DNA from: Xanthobacteraceae bacterium
GTDB taxonomy: Bacteria; Pseudomonadota; Alphaproteobacteria; Rhizobiales; Xanthobacteraceae
Direction of reading: 5' to 3'
DNA: 38,423 nucleotides
NCBI GenBank assembly: GCA_030037895.1
Contig: JASHPW010000010.1
Location: 1-38,423 of the forward strand
Part shown: piece by piece, positions 29,206-35,091 of the stretch
Numbering within the stretch: the first letter of the stretch is position 1
How the letters are laid out: the number at the start of each line of letters is the position of its first letter
Made by a program: the position numbers and the translations under genes
Notes under the pieces: model-generated
The model's database searches: none
Told to the model about the DNA's origin: nothing
Seen by the model: the letters and a program-made list of their open reading frames with translations, nothing else

Positions 29206-29280
29206 GGGCGGTTAGCTCAGCGGGAGAGCACATCCTTGACATGGATGGGGTCGCAGGTTCGATCCCTGCACCGCCCACCA
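29206..29280 (+). tRNA. tRNA-Val (anticodon GAC)
   Basis: A 75-nt cloverleaf. The acceptor GGGCGGT pairs with ACCGCCC, the discriminator is A and CCA is encoded. The D arm contains TAGCTCAGCGGGAGAGCA. The anticodon stem CATCC/GGATG encloses the loop TTGACAT with anticodon GAC, and the T arm is GCAGG-TTCGATC-CCTGC. There is no sign of integration at its 3' end: ordinary chromosomal genes follow. Confidence 0.97.
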
Positions 29281-29298
29281 CCAGCGCCGTTCAGGCGT

Positions 29299-29760
29299 TC
29301 ACATCCCTTCCGCTTTCTTGCGCTTGTTGCACGCGCTCCAATATTGCGGCCACTTCTGTCCGGCGGGGATTTTTCCCGCCGCCTTGTCGGCCTTCCATTC
29401 GGCGCCGCAGGCGCGCTCGCGCGCGATCATGGCCTGACGCCCGGCCGACATCGGCTTCGCCGGCGCGTTCGTCGTTGTCGTCGGTGGTGAAGCCGACTTC
29501 GTCGTTTTGGTTGTCGGCGGCGCAGCCGGTTTCGTTTCGGCTGCCGGCGGCGTTCCGGCCGGTGCCGCGGTCGCTTCGGCGCCGCATTGCGCCTTGCGGA
29601 AGTCGTTCCATTTCATGCCGTTGAGAGTTCCGGCTGCCTTGGCCGCTTTGTATTTGGCGCTGCACTCTTTCATCGACAGGGCCTGCGCCGGGCCCGATGC
29701 GGCGGTAGTGGCGAGAGCGGCGAGAAAAATTCCCGACGCGATCAAGACATGAGTTTTCAT
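29299..29760 (-). CDS. Secreted protein with two Cys-Trp repeats
   Basis: A 153-residue exported protein. It has a signal peptide (MKTHVLIASGIFLAALATTA, cleavage about residue 27 after AQA). The mature part is an internal duplication: CSAKYKAAKAAGTLNGMKW...C near residue 33 and CGAEWKADKAAGKIPAGQKW...C near residue 117. The copies are joined by a Pro/Thr/Lys/Ala-rich linker of about 45 residues. Each copy has Cys at both ends, and a Trp/Tyr-x-K/W pattern between. The family is common in Bradyrhizobium-like genomes but has no function I can name. Confidence 0.78.
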   Translation of the reverse strand: MKTHVLIASGIFLAALATTAASGPAQALSMKECSAKYKAAKAAGTLNGMKWNDFRKAQCGAEATAAPAGTPPAAETKPAAPPTTKTTKSASPPTTTTNAPAKPMSAGRQAMIARERACGAEWKADKAAGKIPAGQKWPQYWSACNKRKKAEGM

Positions 29761-29829
29761 GACGGCAATTCTCCTGTGCCGAGAGCGTGAATGCCGAGGC
29801 GCCCGGCCGGGCGCCGCGATCGAGAATCC

Positions 29830-30054
29830 TCAGCTGCCGGAAGCGTCCGCGACGCACTTCTTGGTGAAGCTCGTCTCCGCCGCGCCATGCAGCTTTTGCG
29901 CGGCGGCCTGATCCTTGCAGCACTTTTTCGCGAAGCTCGTCAAAGCGGCGCCGTGCAGATTTTTGCCGGCCGCTTGGACCTTGCAGCTGTCATCCGCCAT
30001 CGCCGCGGTCGCGACGAAACAAAATGACGCGAGAACGATGACGATCGTCTTCAT
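29830..30054 (-). CDS. Small secreted protein with two PsiF-like Cys repeats
   Basis: A 74-residue protein. The signal peptide is MKTIVIVLASFCFVATAAMA. Two adjacent copies of a 22-residue unit follow, CKVQAAGKNLHGAALTSFAKKC and CKDQAAAQKLHGAAETSFTKKC being the two (given here as separate copies). The unit resembles the PsiF repeat in length, Cys spacing and the L-x-G-A-x(3)-F-x-K-x-C core. The start at 30054 has GGGAGAG just upstream. It sits 69 bp downstream of the other Cys-repeat gene's upstream neighbour on the same strand; a shared role in the periplasm is only inferred. Confidence 0.75.
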   Translation of the reverse strand: MKTIVIVLASFCFVATAAMADDSCKVQAAGKNLHGAALTSFAKKCCKDQAAAQKLHGAAETSFTKKCVADASGS

Positions 30055-30101
30055 GTTTCTCTCCCTTTGCATTGCTTTATCAGCGATAACAGAGGTCGGC
30101 G

Positions 30102-30470
30102 TTATGCGGCCGGTTGCAGCGTCCCGTTCGGCGACGCCTTGTCGACGACATCGGGCAGATACTTCGCGAGGAGCGAAAGCGTCTGGTCGACCGGCACTCC
30201 CAGATGGCGGGCGAATTCCTGCACCTGGGCGTTGCCGAGAACCGCCTTCAATTGATCCGCAGTTACCGGAAGATTGCCGCCGGAGCCAAGCCAAGACTGG
30301 ACTTGGGTATTGAGGCCGCCCTTCTGCAGCGCGGCAACGAGGCCATTGAGATTTTGGTACTGCGTCTTTGCCAATACGGTGTTGATGAGCGTGGGCAACG
30401 CCGCCGCTTCAACTTGGCCCAAGGCGCCTTGGAGGGCGCCACTCAGGCCGAACTCGTCCAACAAACCCAT
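30102..30470 (-). CDS. YidB-like / DUF937 family protein
   Basis: A 122-residue protein without signal peptide. It opens MGLLDEFGLSGALQGALGQ and has repeated short helices with Gly breaks (LVAALQKGGLNTQVQSWLG) and the segment LPVTADQLKAVLGNAQVQEF, typical of YidB/DUF937 proteins. Function is not established. GGAGGA precedes the ATG. It is 47 bp upstream of the PsiF-like gene and may share its transcript. Confidence 0.82.
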   Translation of the reverse strand: MGLLDEFGLSGALQGALGQVEAAALPTLINTVLAKTQYQNLNGLVAALQKGGLNTQVQSWLGSGGNLPVTADQLKAVLGNAQVQEFARHLGVPVDQTLSLLAKYLPDVVDKASPNGTLQPAA

Positions 30471-30696
30471 GGTTGTCCTCCTGCGCGGAGTTTCTGCGCC
30501 ATGCAGAAATCAGGTCAAACCCGCACCTGCAGCTTACTAACCGCAATGGAAGCCTACTCGAACATCGTTGGCTGCACCAGTGGCCTCGGGCGCCTCGCTG
30601 CCGCGATCACGGGCTCCCCCAGGTTGCAACGTAAATCATGCCTCGGGCGCAATCGCCTCGGGTTAAACCTATGAACGCTTCAGCACCCTTCATGGC

Positions 30697-30736
30697 GCAT
30701 AATGCTTGTCCGAGAACCGGGTTCCATCGGATCAAG
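30697..30736. repeat. Degenerate intergenic repeat (Gly/Cys palindromic type)
   Basis: The stretch around GCTTGTCCGAGAACCGG resembles the common alphaproteobacterial intergenic repeat containing TTGTCCGAAAACCGG...TTCC...CCGGATCA, but it is shortened and mutated. It touches the last codons of dsbB. The identification is from memory of the motif. Confidence 0.35.
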
Positions 30737-31265
30737 TCCGGGCGGCGTGCTTGCGCGCGAACAAACCGAATGCCGCGATCACCGCCAGCGCGATCGAGAT
30801 GAGGACGTTGTAGCCGGCGAGCGAGAGGCCGAGAAAGCGCCACGCCGCCTCATCGCAGCGCACCACGTGGATCGACTGCAACTGATCGAGCAGCGGCCCG
30901 TGCGACTTGAAATCGGTCACCGGGCCGGAACAATCGGCCGGGCCGGCCCAGAGGTGCCACTCGACTCCGGCATGATAGGCGCCGAGCGCGGCGCCGCAGA
31001 GGGCGGCGGCGGTGATGGCGAGGAAGCCGATGGCAACGAGCTTCGGCGGCGCACGCACCAGCGCCGCGATCGCCAGCAACAGCGAAAGCGGAATGACGAC
31101 GTGGTAGGGCAGGCGCTGCTCGAGACAGAGCGGGCAGGGCGGAAATTTGAGCACAAATTCGAAATACCAGACGGCGGCGAGCGTCGCGGAGCTGAGCACA
31201 AAGATCGCCAGCGCCGCGGCGGCGGCCGGTTCCCGGCGCAATTGCTCGGCAAAAGTCGGCTTCAT
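30732..31265 (-). CDS. dsbB: Disulfide bond formation protein B
   Basis: A 177-residue inner-membrane protein with four membrane segments. The first periplasmic loop has C44-x-x-C47 in PPCPLCLEQR, where quinone-linked oxidation occurs; the second loop has C112 (ADCSGP) and C137 (VRCDEAAW). This is the full Cys set needed to reoxidise DsbA. The small Cys-rich secreted proteins next door could be clients. It is the last ordinary chromosomal gene before the island boundary at about 31469. Confidence 0.93.
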   Translation of the reverse strand: MKPTFAEQLRREPAAAAALAIFVLSSATLAAVWYFEFVLKFPPCPLCLEQRLPYHVVIPLSLLLAIAALVRAPPKLVAIGFLAITAAALCGAALGAYHAGVEWHLWAGPADCSGPVTDFKSHGPLLDQLQSIHVVRCDEAAWRFLGLSLAGYNVLISIALAVIAAFGLFARKHAART

Positions 31266-31389
31266 CGCCCTCTCTCTGCTTCAGCGTATCCCGCCGCGGC
31301 GCGTGCCTATCCACAATTCGCTGATCCTGACGGTGGATGCAAGTTCGCCGCCGCGTTTGTCGCAACAGCTGCGGGGTTCTGATTTTCTT

Positions 31390-31418
31390 TTGCCGAGAAC
31401 GGGGGTTGAAGATATAGA
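31390..31418 (+). promoter_or_regulatory. Intact promoter of the broken tRNA-Leu gene
   Basis: TTGCCG (31390-31395) and TATAGA (31413-31418) are spaced 17 bp, with the tRNA-Leu 5' end 12 bp further. Since the tRNA is now cut, transcription from here would run into the island and towards the integrase gene. Confidence 0.55.
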
Positions 31419-31429
31419 TGGCGGTCTAT

Positions 31430-31468
31430 GCTTGTGTGGCGGAACTGGTAGACGCGCACGACTCAAAA
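31430..31468 (+). pseudogene. tRNA-Leu (CAA) 5' fragment, cut at the anticodon loop
   Basis: The first 39 nt of a tRNA-Leu gene: acceptor GCTTGTG, D arm GCGGAACTGGTAGACGC, half anticodon stem CACGA and loop CTCAAAA with anticodon CAA. The expected partner TCGTG and everything after it are missing; the sequence changes at 31469 to AT-rich island DNA. It aligns without gaps to the first 39 nt of the complete tRNA-Leu at 33027, with 34 identities. The two differing acceptor bases mean the 3' half of the complete gene would not pair with it, so the fragment comes from a separate gene. I take it as the left island boundary. Confidence 0.8.
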
Positions 31469-31474
31469 GCCCGT

Positions 31475-31544
31475 AATAATCAAAATTATTATTGTATCAT
31501 CAGTAAGTTAGTGCTATATTGCTTCTTACACAAGTGTTACACAA
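31475..31544 (+). promoter_or_regulatory. AT-rich att/control region upstream of the integrase
   Basis: Just inside the boundary lie an inverted repeat AATAAT-caaa-ATTATT (31475-31490), a possible promoter TTGTAT-16 bp-CTATAT (31492-31519) and two TTACACAA copies starting at 31526 and 31537, 11 bp apart. Sites one helical turn apart next to an integrase are typical of arm-type or repressor/excisionase binding sites. The A+T-rich composition contrasts sharply with the host DNA. Confidence 0.45.
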
Positions 31545-31584
31545 AACGCACTTTTTTCACGCTTTTTGAGTAGGGGGCATTCTC

Positions 31585-32787
31585 ATGGCTGAACATCACG
31601 AAATGATGGGTGGCAAGCTTCACGTCTACAAACGTGATAACTCAAGCAACTGGCAAGCCGCCGCCTATCTGCATGGCAGAAATTGGAGAGTCAGCACCAA
31701 AGAGGACAGCCTTGCGCACGCAATGGACTTTGCCGAGGACTGGTATCTTGGCCTCAGAGGCAAAGCGCGCAACGGTGAACTGAAATCCGGGAAAAAGTTT
31801 CGCGACGCCGCGAAACATTTCCTCCATGAATACGTGACGCTCATCCAAAACGAACGCAATCCCGTGTACGTCAAGGGCTACGAAATAAACCTACGCGCCC
31901 ATCTTCTTCCCTTTTTTGGCGATAAGGTTCTTTCGGAAATCACGCCGGGACTCGTTCAGGAGTATCGAGTCAAGCGCGCACAAACGAAAACGCACCTAGG
32001 AGCGGCTCCCTCACGGAGTACGCTGCACAAGGAAATCGTGGTGCTGCGCCAAGTGTTGAAGTTCTCCAACCGCCAGGGTTGGATTCCGTATGTTCCCGAT
32101 CTCTCTCCACCCTACAAAGCTTCGGGCAAGATCACGCATTGGGCGTGGTTTTCCCCCGCCGAATACAAGCAGCTTTACGAGGCGACGGGAAAGAGGGCGA
32201 AGGAGCCCCTCCATAATCGGCATCGGTGGGCCTGCGAGCAGTTCCACGACTTCGTTCTGTTCATGACGAACACGGGTTTGCGGCCCGACGAGGCAGGCCG
32301 ATTGGAATACCGTGACGTGTCCGTTGTGAAAGACGCCGACACGAAAGAGACTATCCTAGAAATCGAAGTCCGGGCAGGTAAGCGCGGCGAGGGGTGGTGC
32401 AAGAGTACGACGCAGGCGGTGTTTCCTTTCAAGCGAATGGTTGAGCGCAACAAGCCGAAGCCGAGCGACCGGCTGTTTCCATCAAAGCACCATCATCGCG
32501 AATTGCTAAACACCATTCTCGACGAGCTGAAACTCAAATTTGACCGGAACGGCAATCGCCGCACGGCATATAGCTTGCGGCATACCTATATCTGCATGCG
32601 TTTGATGGAGGGTGCCAATGTCTGGCAGATCGCCAAGAACTGCCGCACCAGCGTCGAGATGATCGAAAAATATTACGCGGCGCACATCAAGAACACGCTT
32701 GACGCTTCGGCCATCAACGTTCGCAAGCGCAGGCGCGCCAAGCCAAGCGAGTCGCCAGGAGAGGTAGGACTCGCAGATACATTATAA
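31585..32787 (+). CDS. Tyrosine recombinase / island integrase
   Basis: A 400-residue integrase. A SAM-like core-binding domain covers about residues 70-165 and the catalytic domain about 190-370. Catalytic residues visible: Arg233 in TNTGLRPDEAGRL, Arg332/His333 in YSLRHTYIC, and Tyr364 in MIEKYYAAH. The usual third-position His before the Tyr reads Arg (NCRTSVEM), a tolerated variation in some integrases. The ATG follows AGGGGG. Codon use is less G+C-biased than that of the host genes. It lies 116 bp inside the tRNA-Leu boundary and reads into the island, as expected for the enzyme that inserted it. Confidence 0.93.
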   Translation: MAEHHEMMGGKLHVYKRDNSSNWQAAAYLHGRNWRVSTKEDSLAHAMDFAEDWYLGLRGKARNGELKSGKKFRDAAKHFLHEYVTLIQNERNPVYVKGYEINLRAHLLPFFGDKVLSEITPGLVQEYRVKRAQTKTHLGAAPSRSTLHKEIVVLRQVLKFSNRQGWIPYVPDLSPPYKASGKITHWAWFSPAEYKQLYEATGKRAKEPLHNRHRWACEQFHDFVLFMTNTGLRPDEAGRLEYRDVSVVKDADTKETILEIEVRAGKRGEGWCKSTTQAVFPFKRMVERNKPKPSDRLFPSKHHHRELLNTILDELKLKFDRNGNRRTAYSLRHTYICMRLMEGANVWQIAKNCRTSVEMIEKYYAAHIKNTLDASAINVRKRRRAKPSESPGEVGLADTL

Positions 32788-32987
32788 CGATAGTGCAAGA
32801 AACGGGGCCTTTGCCGCCGAAGGGCGCCCGGCCCCACCGTGCCCGCCATCGCGCCCGCAAGAAGTTACCCGGCGCGGCCTGATGGCGGAAGACCGGATTA
32901 GCGGGCCTGAAGAGGCCGCCCGGTCGCGGGTCGTCCAGGATGAAGAGTACGGCGACCTCTTGTCATTAAAGGGATTGCGTTTTTCTG

Positions 32988-33016
32988 TTGGCTGAATTCG
33001 AAGTCTGACGTAATAA
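32988..33016 (+). promoter_or_regulatory. Promoter of the complete tRNA-Leu
   Basis: TTGGCT (32988-32993), 17 bp, then TAATAA (33011-33016), 10 bp before the tRNA 5' end. The island copy of the tRNA therefore has its own promoter. Confidence 0.6.
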
Positions 33017-33026
33017 AAGTCTCATT

Positions 33027-33111
33027 GCCCGTGTGGCGGAACTGGTAGACGCACGCGATTCAAAATCGCGCTCCGAAAGGAATGGGGGTTCGACTCCCTC
33101 CACGGGCACCA
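33027..33111 (+). tRNA. tRNA-Leu (anticodon CAA), carried inside the island
   Basis: An 85-nt tRNA with a long variable arm (CTCCGAAAGGAAT). The acceptor GCCCGTG pairs with CACGGGC and CCA is encoded. The anticodon stem CGCGA/TCGCG holds loop TTCAAAA, anticodon CAA, and the T arm is GGGGG-TTCGACT-CCCTC. All stems pair within the gene, so it is one intact unit and not a reciprocal hybrid with the fragment at 31430. It has the same anticodon as the broken gene and could replace its function (inference). Confidence 0.96.
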
Positions 33112-33245
33112 TGTCGCAGGAGCGCAACGATTGCTCTCCGCGCCCCCCGCAATCGCTAAAGACCTTTCTACTAATCCCCGGTAGTATCCAGGTCGGGGGG
33201 ATTCGGCTTGCCCGGCCACTGGTCACCACGCAGCTATTCGACTTC

Positions 33246-33443
33246 ATGAGCCAACTGCTAATCCAGCAATATCTCAACGAACTTTCCGATCTGCGCCGCG
33301 TCTCGGGAACCAACCGCGAGCAGGTCGTGCGCGAGGCCTTCAAGTCGCTGCTAAAGGACTCGGGCCGTAGCCATCAACTCATCTTTGTTCCCGAAGCGGG
33401 ATACCGGGTCTCGGCCTTCGGTCACGATCCCTCGCGCATATAA
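33246..33443 (+). pseudogene. N-terminal remnant of a type ISP restriction-modification / N-6 DNA methylase protein
   Basis: A 65-codon frame beginning MSQLLIQQYLNELSDLRRVS, followed by GTNREQVVREAF and LLKD, then LIFVPE. This is the characteristic N-terminus of large type ISP restriction-modification proteins (normally over 1,000 residues). After VPE the expected continuation is absent and the frame ends 16 codons later. Nothing of the methylase, helicase or specificity domains is found in the window, so this is a truncated, non-functional remnant. Confidence 0.65.
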
Positions 33444-33480
33444 TAATGTGCGCCTCGCCGGGGGCACTCGGTCCCGCGTC

Positions 33481-33506
33481 CCTGTCACTCATGAATGAGT
33501 GACAGG
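33481..33506. repeat. Perfect 12-bp inverted repeat with 2-nt centre
   Basis: CCTGTCACTCAT-GA-ATGAGTGACAGG pairs perfectly. It follows the restriction-modification remnant. No T-run follows, so a regulatory operator or a mobile-element end is as likely as a terminator. Confidence 0.6.
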
Positions 33507-33559
33507 CGCTATGCTGACGCTCCTACGGGTGCCCATTTAGTCCGGTCTCGGCGCTGGCG

Positions 33560-33728
33560 AATGGGCCTTCGCATCGCTCCGGCTGATGCGCCCATTTGTT
33601 TTGTTGGTTGAAGAGGGGGCCTGCGGCCCCCAAGCCGTCAAGGCCAAGCCCTTCGGGCAAAAAACGCGGACCGTGTAGTCGCTGCGCTCCGGCCCGCACC
33701 CAATCCCACGTTTTTTGGCCTTGACGGC
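33560..33728. repeat. Nested palindromic intergenic element upstream of the QatA remnant
   Basis: Three hairpins follow each other: AATGGGC/GCCCATT with inner GCATC/GATGC (33560-33596), GGGGGCC/GGCCCCC (33615-33631), and a 14-bp pair GCCGTCAAGGCCAA (33634-33647) / TTGGCCTTGACGGC (33715-33728). The minus-strand frame through it looks like coding but consists of these repeats. The element runs right up to where similarity to QatA would begin (about 33760). Confidence 0.5.
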
Positions 33729-33761
33729 CAGCCCCCCGCTCATCGGCGCGGGCCTAGACGG

Positions 33762-34250
33762 TTGACCGTGCCGCCGAGACTCGGCGACCTCGACTTGCGC
33801 GGCATCCTTTATGTCAGCCGCGAACATGCGCCGCTCATCACGCCGGAGGATCGTCTCTCGTCCGAAGCCGCTGAGATCCTCGTCGCCATCCTGCAAAACC
33901 CGGATATGGCCGCTTCCATGCGCGAGCGGCTTAGCCGCATCCCGCGTCCTGAAATCACCATCATCATGGATCGGGTCCTGGAGCGGGCGGGTCGCGAACA
34001 GTCATGGGGCACGCCGCCGATCCTCGACGCCTGCATAGCGGTCGCTGCAGCTGATCCGACGCAGGGCAAGCGCCTCGCGGCGTTTTTGCGCGAAAGACCG
34101 TCGGCGCAGATCACGCCGAGCCTTATTCCCAAAATGGCAGACGAGCCGTGGGCAAGCGATCTTATCGAGGCGTGGCGGAACGCTGATGTCAGCCCGCAGG
34201 TCAAACGCGCCATCACCGTGAGAAAGAAAGATGGGCACCTCCAGGTCTAG
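33762..34250 (+). pseudogene. qatA: C-terminal remnant of the Qat system ATPase QatA (probable)
   Basis: A 162-codon frame with no Walker motifs. It reads like the C-terminal helical part of the KAP-type P-loop ATPase QatA (usually about 600 residues): GDLDLRGILYVSREHAPLI, PEDRLSS, TIIMDRVLERA and GTPPILDACI. Its end overlaps the QatB start by 20 bases, the normal qatA-qatB arrangement, which supports the assignment as much as the sequence. The first codon offered is TTG without a ribosome site, and upstream is the palindromic element, so the ATPase domain has been lost. If the assignment is wrong, it is an unknown small protein translated ahead of QatB. Confidence 0.55.
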
Positions 34251-35091
34251 CCCCGGCGCGCCGCCCAATGTCCCCATGGTGCCGCCATGGGTGCCGGCGC
34301 CCATTCCGCCAGCCGATCAAGACGCCGATCCGGCCGATCCAACGCCGGCGTACCCTCCCGCTCAACAATCACCGGCTCAACAACCGCCTCCTTCTCCGCC
34401 CGCGACGATGCCGCTCGCGCCTGCCGGCCGATTTGGACCGGCACGCGCCAGTCTTGGCCGTTTCGCCGGATCGGGCACGCGCGGGCAGATGCAGCGCGGG
34501 CTCGGTCACTATGTGCACAAAGGTTACGGCGGCAGCCAGAGGGCCGCGCAGCGGCTAGGCTCGGTCGCGCGCACGGCCGGTGCACTGTACGGGGTTCTAT
34601 CGTCAAACGCTGGCGGTGCAACGGCTGCGGCCGCGCCACCGCTTGACCCAGCCGTTCTTCGCGGAAGCAGCGCCGACGACATCATGAACGCCGCGGTCGA
34701 AGCGGTTCGTCCTGTTGACGGTACGCAGGACGCCGAGGCCGATCGTAGCGCCATCAAGGATGCGCTGTCGCAACTTCTCGATCAGTTTCCCGACGCCGAT
34801 TTGCTCAACCTTGATGAGGCGCAACGCGCATTTGCGGTCGAGCGCTTTGTCGCCGTCGATATCTTTAACCGCGTCTGTCTCGATATTGCTAAAGCGGTGC
34901 AAGACAAGGCTCCCACTGCCGCGGTTGCGCTCACGCGCCTTCGCGAAATCAAAAACTACATACGCGAAACCGTGTCCGCCATTTTCCGGCGCATTCAGAC
35001 GAGCAACACCGCGTTGACCGCTCGCCGCGTCGCCGCGATCGTCAATCAGACCATTCAGGAGACCTTCCAAGTCTTCGAAGGCTTCCTGTGA
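34231..35091 (+). CDS. qatB: Qat anti-phage system protein QatB
   Basis: A 286-residue protein that appears full length. The N-terminus MGTSRSSPGAPPNVPMVPPW and the following Pro/Gln/Ala-rich stretch to about residue 70 are typical of QatB. Next comes GRFGPARASLGRFAGSGTR and a helical C-terminal half ending in SNTALTARRVAAIVNQTIQETF. QatB is a required part of the QatABCD anti-phage system but its biochemical role is not known. AAAGAAAG precedes the ATG. It overlaps the QatA remnant upstream and its stop shares one base with the next ATG (TGATG). Confidence 0.75.
   Translation: MGTSRSSPGAPPNVPMVPPWVPAPIPPADQDADPADPTPAYPPAQQSPAQQPPPSPPATMPLAPAGRFGPARASLGRFAGSGTRGQMQRGLGHYVHKGYGGSQRAAQRLGSVARTAGALYGVLSSNAGGATAAAAPPLDPAVLRGSSADDIMNAAVEAVRPVDGTQDAEADRSAIKDALSQLLDQFPDADLLNLDEAQRAFAVERFVAVDIFNRVCLDIAKAVQDKAPTAAVALTRLREIKNYIRETVSAIFRRIQTSNTALTARRVAAIVNQTIQETFQVFEGFL

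Noticed and set aside
32882..32995. A 37-codon frame between the integrase and tRNA-Leu, considered as an excisionase
   Set aside because: No ribosome site, no HTH pattern, and it overlaps the tRNA promoter.
31430..33111. tRNA-Leu split by a group I intron or a spacer with the integrase inside
   Set aside because: The complete tRNA at 33027 has its own 5' half that pairs with its own 3' half; no separate 3' exon pairing with GCTTGTG was found, apart from a chance ACACAAG at 31528 without a T arm.
33112..33245. tRNA-Leu 3' end as the island attachment site, with the island starting after 33111
   Set aside because: The integrase and AT-rich att-like region lie to the left of this tRNA and next to the broken tRNA fragment, so 31469 is the better boundary.
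33537..33896. A 119-codon minus-strand frame over the palindromic element
   Set aside because: The translation is produced by the inverted repeats and runs antisense to the QatA remnant; no ribosome site or domain.
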